Origin: Caecitellus pseudoparvulus
Taxonomy: Eukaryota; Bigyra: Bicosoecida
DNA: 62,892 bases
Assembly (NCBI GenBank): GCA_965644315.1
Contig: CBFFRQ010000147.1
Location: forward strand, 1-62,892
Direction: 5' to 3'
The position numbers and the translations under genes are program-made. The notes under the pieces were generated by a model, which searched no databases, had not been told where the DNA came from, and saw only the letters and a program-made list of their open reading frames with translations. Positions 10,601 to 22,600 of the stretch are shown piece by piece (position 1 is the first letter of the stretch; the number at the start of each line of letters is the position of its first letter).

Positions 10601-13600
10601 ACGCCCGGCACGGCGTTGAAGGTGGTGCTGCTGAGTGAGGACGGGACGGCGCACGTGACGTCGACGACGAGCTTCGTGCCTGAGCTGGTGAACGTGCAGG
10701 AGCTGCCGGCGGCTGCATCCATCACGTACGGGAGCTTGCAGGCGGTGTCTGAGAATGCCGGGTCGACGTCCGACCTGGTGGATGTGACGCTGGCTGTGGA
10801 CGAGGTGGAGCACGGGTACGTGGGGTTCCTGCAGGTGGTGTCGGTGGCAGACGGGACGCCGCTGGCCACGCCTGCTGGCGGGGACACGACGTTGACGCTG
10901 ACGCCCCACAAGACTGGCAGCGCCGACGTGGACGTGACGGTGCTGGAGCACCTGACGTTTGAGCTGCCGTCCAGCGCGTGGTCTCGGTCGGGTGCCAGCG
11001 TGGTGGCGACGGTGGGCGTGGCGGACTTTGACCTGGAGGCAGTGCTGACGGAGCAGGGCGTGGACTACAGTGACTATGACGCTGCCGGCACGCCCGGCAC
11101 GGCGTTGAAGGTGGTGCTGCTGAGTGAGGACGGGACGGCGCACGTGACGTCGACGACGAGCTTCGTGCCTGAGCTGGTGAACGTGCAGGAGCTGCCGGCG
11201 GCTGCATCCATCACGTACGGGAGCTTGCAGGCGGTGTCTGAGAATGCCGGGTCGACGTCCGACCTGGTGGATGTGACGCTGGCTGTGGACGAGGTGGAGC
11301 ACGGGTACGTGGGGTTCCTGCAGGTGGTGTCGGTGGCAGACGGGACGCCGCTGGCCACGCCTGCTGGCGGGGACACGACGTTGACGCTGACGCCCCACAA
11401 GACTGGCAGCGCCGACGTGGACGTGACGGTGCTGGAGCACCTGACGTTTGAGCTGCCGTCCAGCGCGTGGTCTCGGTCGGGTGCCAGCGTGGTGGCGACG
11501 GTGGGCGTGGCGGACTTTGACCTGGAGGCAGTGCTGACGGAGCAGGGCGTGGACTACAGTGACTATGACGCTGCCGGCACGCCCGGCACGGCGTTGAAGG
11601 TGGTGCTGCTGAGTGAGGACGGGACGGCGCACGTGACGTCGACGACGAGCTTCGTGCCTGAGCTGGTGAACGTGCAGGAGCTGCCGGCGGCTGCATCCAT
11701 CACGTACGGGAGCTTGCAGGCGGTGTCTGAGAATGCCGGGTCGACGTCCGACCTGGTGGATGTGACGCTGGCTGTGGACGAGGTGGAGCACGGGTACGTG
11801 GGGTTCCTGCAGGTGGTGTCGGTGGCAGACGGGACGCCGCTGGCCACGCCTGCTGGCGGGGACACGACGTTGACGCTGACACCCCACAAGACTGGCAGCG
11901 CCGACGTGGACGTGACGGTGCTGGAGCACCTGACGTTTGAGCTGCCGTCCAGCGCGTGGTCTCGGTCGGGTGCCAGCGTGGTGGCGACGGTGGGCGTGGC
12001 GGACTTTGACCTGGAGGCAGTGCTGACGGAGCAGGGCGTGGACTACAGTGACTATGACGCTGCCGGCACGCCCGGCACGGCGTTGAAGGTGGTGCTGCTG
12101 AGTGAGGACGGGACGGCGCACGTGACGTCGACGACGAGCTTCGTGCCTGAGCTGGTGAACGTGCAGGAGCTGCCGGCGGCTGCATCCATCACGTACGGGA
12201 GCTTGCAGGCGGTGTCTGAGAATGCCGGGTCGACGTCCGACCTGGTGGATGTGACGCTGGCTGTGGACGAGGTGGAGCACGGGTACGTGGGGTTCCTGCA
12301 GGTGGTGTCGGTGGCAGACGGGACGCCGCTGGCCACGCCTGCTGGCGGGGACACGACGTTGACGCTGACGCCCCACAAGACTGGCAGCGCCGACGTGGAC
12401 GTGACGGTGCTGGAGCACCTGACGTTTGAGCTGCCGTCCAGCGCGTGGTCTCGGTCGGGTGCCAGCGTGGTGGCGACGGTGGGCGTGGCGGACTTTGACC
12501 TGGAGGCAGTGCTGACGGAGCAGGGCGTGGACTACAGTGACTATGACGCTGCCGGCACGCCCGGCACGGCGTTGAAGGTGGTGCTGCTGAGTGAGGACGG
12601 GACGGCGCACGTGACGTCGACGACGAGCTTCGTGCCTGAGCTGGTGAACGTGCAGGAGCTGCCGGCGGCTGCATCCATCACGTACGGGAGCTTGCAGGCG
12701 GTGTCTGAGAATGCCGGGTCGACGTCCGACCTGGTGGATGTGACGCTGGCTGTGGACGAGGTGGAGCACGGGTACGTGGGGTTCCTGCAGGTGGTGTCGG
12801 TGGCAGACGGGACGCCGCTGGCCACGCCTGCTGGCGGGGACACGACGTTGACGCTGACACCCCACAAGACTGGCAGCGCCGACGTGGACGTGACGGTGCT
12901 GGAGCACCTGACGTTTGAGCTGCCGTCCAGCGCGTGGTCTCGGTCGGGTGCCAGCGTGGTGGCGACGGTGGGCGTGGCGGACTTTGACCTGGAGGCAGTG
13001 CTGACGGAGCAGGGCGTGGACTACAGTGACTATGACGCTGCCGGCACGCCCGGCACGGCGTTGAAGGTGGTGCTGCTGAGTGAGGACGGGACGGCGCACG
13101 TGACGTCGACGACGAGCTTCGTGCCTGAGCTGGTGAACGTGCAGGAGCTGCCGGCGGCTGCATCCATCACGTACGGGAGCTTGCAGGCGGTGTCTGAGAA
13201 TGCCGGGTCGACGTCCGACCTGGTGGATGTGACGCTGGCTGTGGACGAGGTGGAGCACGGGTACGTGGGGTTCCTGCAGGTGGTGTCGGTGGCAGACGGG
13301 ACGCCGCTGGCCACGCCTGCTGGCGGGGACACGACGTTGACGCTGACACCCCACAAGACTGGCAGCGCCGACGTGGACGTGACGGTGCTGGAGCACCTGA
13401 CGTTTGAGCTGCCGTCCAGCGCGTGGTCTCGGTCGGGTGCCAGCGTGGTGGCGACGGTGGGCGTGGCGGACTTTGACCTGGAGGCAGTGCTGACGGAGCA
13501 GGGCGTGGACTACAGTGACTATGACGCTGCCGGCACGCCCGGCACGGCGTTGAAGGTGGTGCTGCTGAGTGAGGACGGGACGGCGCACGTGACGTCGACG

Positions 13601-16600
13601 ACGAGCTTCGTGCCTGAGCTGGTGAACGTGCAGGAGCTGCCGGCGGCTGCATCCATCACGTACGGGAGCTTGCAGGCGGTGTCTGAGAATGCCGGGTCGA
13701 CGTCCGACCTGGTGGATGTGACGCTGGCTGTGGACGAGGTGGAGCACGGGTACGTGGGGTTCCTGCAGGTGGTGTCGGTGGCAGACGGGACGCCGCTGGC
13801 CACGCCTGCTGGCGGGGACACGACGTTGACGCTGACACCCCACAAGACTGGCAGCGCCGACGTGGACGTGACGGTGCTGGAGCACCTGACGTTTGAGCTG
13901 CCGTCCAGCGCGTGGTCTCGGTCGGGTGCCAGCGTGGTGGCGACGGTGGGCGTGGCGGACTTTGACCTGGAGGCAGTGCTGACGGAGCAGGGCGTGGACT
14001 ACAGTGACTATGACGCTGCCGGCACGCCCGGCACGGCGTTGAAGGTGGTGCTGCTGAGTGAGGACGGGACGGCGCACGTGACGTCGACGACGAGCTTCGT
14101 GCCTGAGCTGGTGAACGTGCAGGAGCTGCCGGCGGCTGCATCCATCACGTACGGGAGCTTGCAGGCGGTGTCTGAGAATGCCGGGTCGACGTCCGACCTG
14201 GTGGATGTGACGCTGGCTGTGGACGAGGTGGAGCACGGGTACGTGGGGTTCCTGCAGGTGGTGTCGGTGGCAGACGGGACGCCGCTGGCCACGCCTGCTG
14301 GCGGGGACACGACGTTGACGCTGACGCCCCACAAGACTGGCAGCGCCGACGTGGACGTGACGGTGCTGGAGCACCTGACGTTTGAGCTGCCGTCCAGCGC
14401 GTGGTCTCGGTCGGGTGCCAGCGTGGTGGCGACGGTGGGCGTGGCGGACTTTGACCTGGAGGCAGTGCTGACGGAGCAGGGCGTGGACTACAGTGACTAT
14501 GACGCTGCCGGCACGCCCGGCACGGCGTTGAAGGTGGTGCTGCTGAGTGAGGACGGGACGGCGCACGTGACGTCGACGACGAGCTTCGTGCCTGAGCTGG
14601 TGAACGCGCAGGAGCTGCCGGCGGCTGCATCCATCACGTACGGGAGCTTGCAGGCGGTGTCTGAGAATGCCGGGTCGACGTCCGACCTGGTGGATGTGAC
14701 GCTGGCTGTGGACGAGGTGGAGCACGGGTACGTGGGGTTCCTGCAGGTGGTGTCGGTGGCAGACGGGACGCCGCTGGCCACGCCTGCTGGCGGGGACACG
14801 ACGTTGACGCTGACGCCCCACAAGACTGGCAGCGCCGACGTGGACGTGACGGTGCTGGAGCACCTGACGTTTGAGCTGCCGTCCAGCGCGTGGTCTCGGT
14901 CGGGTGCCAGCGTGGTGGCGACGGTGGGCGTGGCGGACTTTGACCTGGAGGCAGTGCTGACGGAGCAGGGCGTGGACTACAGTGACTATGACGCTGCCGG
15001 CACGCCCGGCACGGCGTTGAAGGTGGTGCTGCTGAGTGAGGACGGGACGGCGCACGTGACGTCGACGACGAGCTTCGTGCCTGAGCTGGTGAACGCGCAG
15101 GAGCTTCCGGCGGCTGCATCCATCACGTACGGGAGCTTGCAGGCGGTGTCTGAGAATGCCGGGTCGACGTCCGACCTGGTGGATGTGACGCTGGCTGTGG
15201 ACGAGGTGGAGCACGGGTACGTGGGGTTCCTGCAGGTGGTGTCGGTGGCAGACGGGACGCCGCTGGCCACGCCTGCTGGCGGGGACACGACGTTGACGCT
15301 GACACCCCACAAGACTGGCAGCGCCGACGTGGACGTGACGGTGCTGGAGCACCTGACGTTTGAGCTGCCGTCCAGCGCGTGGTCTCGGTCGGGTGCCAGC
15401 GTGGTGGCGACGGTGGGCGTGGCGGACTTTGACCTGGAGGCAGTGCTGACGGAGCAGGGCGTGGACTACAGTGACTATGACGCTGCCGGCACGCCCGGCA
15501 CGGCGTTGAAGGTGGTGCTGCTGAGTGAGGACGGGACGGCGCACGTGACGTCGACGACGAGCTTCGTGCCTGAGCTGGTGAACGTGCAGGAGCTGCCGGC
15601 GGCTGCATCCATCACGTACGGGAGCTTGCAGGCGGTGTCTGAGAATGCCGGGTCGACGTCCGACCTGGTGGATGTGACGCTGGCTGTGGACGAGGTGGAG
15701 CACGGGTACGTGGGGTTCCTGCAGGTGGTGTCGGTGGCAGACGGGACGCCGCTGGCCACGCCTGCTGGCGGGGACACGACGTTGACGCTGACACCTCACA
15801 AGACTGGCAGCGCCGACGTGGACGTGACGGTGCTGGAGCACCTGACGTTTGAGCTGCCGTCCAGCGCGTGGTCTCGGTCGGGTGCCAGCGTGGTGGCGAC
15901 GGTGGGCGTGGCGGACTTTGACCTGGAGGCAGTGCTGACGGAGCAGGGCGTGGACTACAGTGACTATGACGCTGCCGGCACGCCCGGCACGGCGTTGAAG
16001 GTGGTGCTGCTGAGTGAGGACGGGACGGCGCACGTGACGTCGACGACGAGCTTCGTGCCTGAGCTGGTGAACGTGCAGGAGCTGCCGGCGGCTGCATCCA
16101 TCACGTACGGGAGCTTGCAGGCGGTGTCTGAGAATGCCGGGTCGACGTCCGACCTGGTGGATGTGACGCTGGCTGTGGACGAGGTGGAGCACGGGTACGT
16201 GGGGTTCCTGCAGGTGGTGTCGGTGGCAGACGGGACGCCGCTGGCCACGCCTGCTGGCGGGGACACGACGTTGACGCTGACACCTCACAAGACTGGCAGC
16301 GCCGACGTGGACGTGACGGTGCTGGAGCACCTGACGTTTGAGCTGCCGTCCAGCGCGTGGTCTCGGTCGGGTGCCAGCGTGGTGGCGACGGTGGGCGTGG
16401 CGGACTTTGACCTGGAGGCAGTGCTGACGGAGCAGGGCGTGGACTACAGTGACTATGACGCTGCCGGCACGCCCGGCACGGCGTTGAAGGTGGTGCTGCT
16501 GAGTGAGGACGGGACGGCGCACGTGACGTCGACGACGAGCTTCGTGCCTGAGCTGGTGAACGTGCAGGAGCTGCCGGCGGCTGCATCCATCACGTACGGG

Positions 16601-19600
16601 AGCTTGCAGGCGGTGTCTGAGAATGCCGGGTCGACGTCCGACCTGGTGGATGTGACGCTGGCTGTGGACGAGGTGGAGCACGGGTACGTGGGGTTCCTGC
16701 AGGTGGTGTCGGTGGCAGACGGGACGCCGCTGGCCACGCCTGCTGGCGGGGACACGACGTTGACGCTGACACCCCACAAGACTGGCAGCGCCGACGTGGA
16801 CGTGACGGTGCTGGAGCACCTGACGTTTGAGCTGCCGTCCAGCGCGTGGTCTCGGTCGGGTGCCAGCGTGGTGGCGACGGTGGGCGTGGCGGACTTTGAC
16901 CTGGAGGCAGTGCTGACGGAGCAGGGCGTGGACTACAGTGACTATGACGCTGCCGGCACGCCCGGCACGGCGTTGAAGGTGGTGCTGCTGAGTGAGGACG
17001 GGACGGCGCACGTGACGTCGACGACGAGCTTCGTGCCTGAGCTGGTGAACGCGCAGGAGCTGCCGGCGGCTGCATCCATCACGTACGGGAGCTTGCAGGC
17101 GGTGTCTGAGAATGCCGGGTCGACGTCCGACCTGGTGGATGTGACGCTGGCTGTGGACGAGGTGGAGCACGGGTACGTGGGGTTCCTGCAGGTGGTGTCG
17201 GTGGCAGACGGGACGCCGCTGGCCACGCCTGCTGGCGGGGACACGACGTTGACGCTGACGCCCCACAAGACTGGCAGCGCCGACGTGGACGTGACGGTGC
17301 TGGAGCACCTGACGTTTGAGCTGCCGTCCAGCGCGTGGTCTCGGTCGGGTGCCAGCGTGGTGGCGACGGTGGGCGTGGCGGACTTTGACCTGGAGGCAGT
17401 GCTGACGGAGCAGGGCGTGGACTACAGTGACTATGACGCTGCCGGCACGCCCGGCACGGCGTTGAAGGTGGTGCTGCTGAGTGAGGACGGGACGGCGCAC
17501 GTGACGTCGACGACGAGCTTCGTGCCTGAGCTGGTGAACGTGCAGGAGCTGCCGGCGGCTGCATCCATCACGTACGGGAGCTTGCAGGCGGTGTCTGAGA
17601 ATGCCGGGTCGACGTCCGACCTGGTGGATGTGACGCTGGCTGTGGACGAGGTGGAGCACGGGTACGTGGGGTTCCTGCAGGTGGTGTCGGTGGCAGACGG
17701 GACGCCGCTGGCCACGCCTGCTGGCGGGGACACGACGTTGACGCTGACACCTCACAAGACTGGCAGCGCCGACGTGGACGTGACGGTGCTGGAGCACCTG
17801 ACGTTTGAGCTGCCGTCCAGCGCGTGGTCTCGGTCGGGTGCCAGCGTGGTGGCGACGGTGGGCGTGGCGGACTTTGACCTGGAGGCAGTGCTGACGGAGC
17901 AGGGCGTGGACTACAGTGACTATGACGCTGCCGGCACGCCCGGCACGGCGTTGAAGGTGGTGCTGCTGAGTGAGGACGGGACGGCGCACGTGACGTCGAC
18001 GACGAGCTTCGTGCCTGAGCTGGTGAACGTGCAGGAGCTGCCGGCGGCTGCATCCATCACGTACGGGAGCTTGCAGGCGGTGTCTGAGAATGCCGGGTCG
18101 ACGTCCGACCTGGTGGATGTGACGCTGGCTGTGGACGAGGTGGAGCACGGGTACGTGGGGTTCCTGCAGGTGGTGTCGGTGGCAGACGGGACGCCGCTGG
18201 CCACGCCTGCTGGCGGGGACACGACGTTGACGCTGACACCTCACAAGACTGGCAGCGCCGACGTGGACGTGACGGTGCTGGAGCACCTGACGTTTGAGCT
18301 GCCGTCCAGCGCGTGGTCTCGGTCGGGTGCCAGCGTGGTGGCGACGGTGGGCGTGGCGGACTTTGACCTGGAGGCAGTGCTGACGGAGCAGGGCGTGGAC
18401 TACAGTGACTATGACGCTGCCGGCACGCCCGGCACGGCGTTGAAGGTGGTGCTGCTGAGTGAGGACGGGACGGCGCACGTGACGTCGACGACGAGCTTCG
18501 TGCCTGAGCTGGTGAACGTGCAGGAGCTGCCGGCGGCTGCATCCATCACGTACGGGAGCTTGCAGGCGGTGTCTGAGAATGCCGGGTCGACGTCCGACCT
18601 GGTGGATGTGACGCTGGCTGTGGACGAGGTGGAGCACGGGTACGTGGGGTTCCTGCAGGTGGTGTCGGTGGCAGACGGGACGCCGCTGGCCACGCCTGCT
18701 GGCGGGGACACGACGTTGACGCTGACGCCCCACAAGACTGGCAGCGCCGACGTGGACGTGACGGTGCTGGAGCACCTGACGTTTGAGCTGCCGTCCAGCG
18801 CGTGGTCTCGGTCGGGTGCCAGCGTGGTGGCGACGGTGGGCGTGGCGGACTTTGACCTGGAGGCAGTGCTGACGGAGCAGGGCGTGGACTACAGTGACTA
18901 TGACGCTGCCGGCACGCCCGGCACGGCGTTGAAGGTGGTGCTGCTGAGTGAGGACGGGACGGCGCACGTGACGTCGACGACGAGCTTCGTGCCTGAGCTG
19001 GTGAACGTGCAGGAGCTGCCGGCGGCTGCATCCATCACGTACGGGAGCTTGCAGGCGGTGTCTGAGAATGCCGGGTCGACGTCCGACCTGGTGGATGTGA
19101 CGCTGGCTGTGGACGAGGTGGAGCACGGGTACGTGGGGTTCCTGCAGGTGGTGTCGGTGGCAGACGGGACGCCGCTGGCCACGCCTGCTGGCGGGGACAC
19201 GACGTTGACGCTGACACCTCACAAGACTGGCAGCGCCGACGTGGACGTGACGGTGCTGGAGCACCTGACGTTTGAGCTGCCGTCCAGCGCGTGGTCTCGG
19301 TCGGGTGCCAGCGTGGTGGCGACGGTGGGCGTGGCGGACTTTGACCTGGAGGCAGTGCTGACGGAGCAGGGCGTGGACTACAGTGACTATGACGCTGCCG
19401 GCACGCCCGGCACGGCGTTGAAGGTGGTGCTGCTGAGTGAGGACGGGACGGCGCACGTGACGTCGACGACGAGCTTCGTGCCTGAGCTGGTGAACGTGCA
19501 GGAGCTGCCGGCGGCTGCATCCATCACGTACGGGAGCTTGCAGGCGGTGTCTGAGAATGCCGGGTCGACGTCCGACCTGGTGGATGTGACGCTGGCTGTG

Positions 19601-22600
19601 GACGAGGTGGAGCACGGGTACGTGGGGTTCCTGCAGGTGGTGTCGGTGGCAGACGGGACGCCGCTGGCCACGCCTGCTGGCGGGGACACGACGTTGACGC
19701 TGACACCCCACAAGACTGGCAGCGCCGACGTGGACGTGACGGTGCTGGAGCACCTGACGTTTGAGCTGCCGTCCAGCGCGTGGTCTCGGTCGGGTGCCAG
19801 CGTGGTGGCGACGGTGGGCGTGGCGGACTTTGACCTGGAGGCAGTGCTGACGGAGCAGGGCGTGGACTACAGTGACTATGACGCTGCCGGCACGCCCGGC
19901 ACGGCGTTGAAGGTGGTGCTGCTGAGTGAGGACGGGACGGCGCACGTGACGTCGACGACGAGCTTCGTGCCTGAGCTGGTGAACGTGCAGGAGCTGCCGG
20001 CGGCTGCATCCATCACGTACGGGAGCTTGCAGGCGGTGTCTGAGAATGCCGGGTCGACGTCCGACCTGGTGGATGTGACGCTGGCTGTGGACGAGGTGGA
20101 GCACGGGTACGTGGGGTTCCTGCAGGTGGTGTCGGTGGCAGACGGGACGCCGCTGGCCACGCCTGCTGGCGGGGACACGACGTTGACGCTGACACCTCAC
20201 AAGACTGGCAGCGCCGACGTGGACGTGACGGTGCTGGAGCACCTGACGTTTGAGCTGCCGTCCAGCGCGTGGTCTCGGTCGGGTGCCAGCGTGGTGGCGA
20301 CGGTGGGCGTGGCGGACTTTGACCTGGAGGCAGTGCTGACGGAGCAGGGCGTGGACTACAGTGACTATGACGCTGCCGGCACGCCCGGCACGGCGTTGAA
20401 GGTGGTGCTGCTGAGTGAGGACGGGACGGCGCACGTGACGTCGACGACGAGCTTCGTGCCTGAGCTGGTGAACGTGCAGGAGCTGCCGGCGGCTGCATCC
20501 ATCACGTACGGGAGCTTGCAGGCGGTGTCTGAGAATGCCGGGTCGACGTCCGACCTGGTGGATGTGACGCTGGCTGTGGACGAGGTGGAGCACGGGTACG
20601 TGGGGTTCCTGCAGGTGGTGTCGGTGGCAGACGGGACGCCGCTGGCCACGCCTGCTGGCGGGGACACGACGTTGACGCTGACGCCCCACAAGACTGGCAG
20701 CGCCGACGTGGACGTGACGGTGCTGGAGCACCTGACGTTTGAGCTGCCGTCCAGCGCGTGGTCTCGGTCGGGTGCCAGCGTGGTGGCGACGGTGGGCGTG
20801 GCGGACTTTGACCTGGAGGCAGTGCTGACGGAGCAGGGCGTGGACTACAGTGACTATGACGCTGCCGGCACGCCCGGCACGGCGTTGAAGGTGGTGCTGC
20901 TGAGTGAGGACGGGACGGCGCACGTGACGTCGACGACGAGCTTCGTGCCTGAGCTGGTGAACGTGCAGGAGCTGCCGGCGGCTGCATCCATCACGTACGG
21001 GAGCTTGCAGGCGGTGTCTGAGAATGCCGGGTCGACGTCCGACCTGGTGGATGTGACGCTGGCTGTGGACGAGGTGGAGCACGGGTACGTGGGGTTCCTG
21101 CAGGTGGTGTCGGTGGCAGACGGGACGCCGCTGGCCACGCCTGCTGGCGGGGACACGACGTTGACGCTGACACCCCACAAGACTGGCAGCGCCGACGTGG
21201 ACGTGACGGTGCTGGAGCACCTGACGTTTGAGCTGCCGTCCAGCGCGTGGTCTCGGTCGGGTGCCAGCGTGGTGGCGACGGTGGGCGTGGCGGACTTTGA
21301 CCTGGAGGCAGTGCTGACGGAGCAGGGCGTGGACTACAGTGACTATGACGCTGCCGGCACGCCCGGCACGGCGTTGAAGGTGGTGCTGCTGAGTGAGGAC
21401 GGGACGGCGCACGTGACGTCGACGACGAGCTTCGTGCCTGAGCTGGTGAACGTCAAGGAGTATGACGAGGGTTTGCTTTTGAGTGTAAGTGTTTCAACAT
21501 CTTCAGATTCCGTCGAAGAGAACAACGTTGGAGCGACGTTAATCTCGGTGCTGGTCACTTCCATCGATGTGGAGGGTGATGATATCATCTCCGATGGATC
21601 TGTTACAAGTTTGGATGCAGCAAGCGATCCTCTCCCCGCAGCATTCGATGTTGGCTCATGGTCCGTTGCTGCCCCTGTCGCTTTGACACACTCGTTCTCC
21701 GGTACTGCTACGTTTAGCGTCGATGCTCCTGGCGCTGATTTTGAGGCCATTTTAATGGAAGATGCCGGTGGAGTTCCAACACCTCCTTTCCCAGGCACTT
21801 TTGACATTGAGTTCCTTGCGCAGTTTGAGTCAGGGGGCAACACTGCTTCGTCAACAACCCTTTTGCTCACCGTGTCCGATATGGATGAGCTTGCAACTGC
21901 TGTGTTCGATGGTGCGAGCACTGTGTATTGCTCTGAGCGTGAGAGCGGCAGTCAGATTGCGACTGCCAATGCTGACGGAACAGGTGGCTCCTTGGTCTTT
22001 ACAGTGGTTGACGAGGATTTCATCACTGATCCGTCTGATCCAGATCAGTTCATGTCCTTCTCGGGCTCAGTTCAGAGTGCGTATGCGAGTCACCTGCAGC
22101 AGAGCTTTGCGCCTGCAACCCACGAGTACAGCACATCAGGCACTGAAGTTGAATTTGGCATCCGATGCAGCCCGTTTGACTTTGAAGGCTTCGTCCACGC
22201 CTTTCCAGATGTGCCCAAAACTATGTCTGACACTCGGGCGACGTTTGGCTTTGATGTCGAGACGGATCCTTTTGGTTCCGCTTCGCAAGTTCTGAGTGAG
22301 ACGTTGACGATGGTTCTGGTCGACAAGAACGATCCCCCAACTGGAACTGGGCTTCTGCGGAACATGGGCTTTGTCATTCCTGAAAATTCTCCGGGCGGAA
22401 CACTTATTGGCCAGCTTGACACAGCTGACGAAGACAGGAGGCTTCGCGAGGATCCCATCACTTCGGTCAAGGTGTTCTCTCTGGGCGCGCAAGTCGAACC
22501 CTTCAAGCTTCCAAGCGGTGCATGGGCCATTCGTTCAACAGCAGATGCCACTTTTAATCTTGAGGATGCAGAGGGCTCATTTGGCTCAAACACACCTGAC

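Noticed and set aside
10585-21180. Many repeated minus-strand frames of about 100-160 codons
   Set aside because: They recur every 489 bases with identical Ser/Pro/Arg-rich products and are by-products of the array.
10325-21412. Antisense frame of 3,695 codons across the 489-bp array
   Set aside because: It is open only because the unit is a multiple of three and has no stop in that minus frame. The product is a His/Arg/Gln/Val-rich low-complexity repeat with no domain, and its variants simply mirror the silent sites of the sense gene.
10199-21448. CRISPR-like array
   Set aside because: Repeats are directly abutting 489-bp coding units without spacers, inside a eukaryotic gene.
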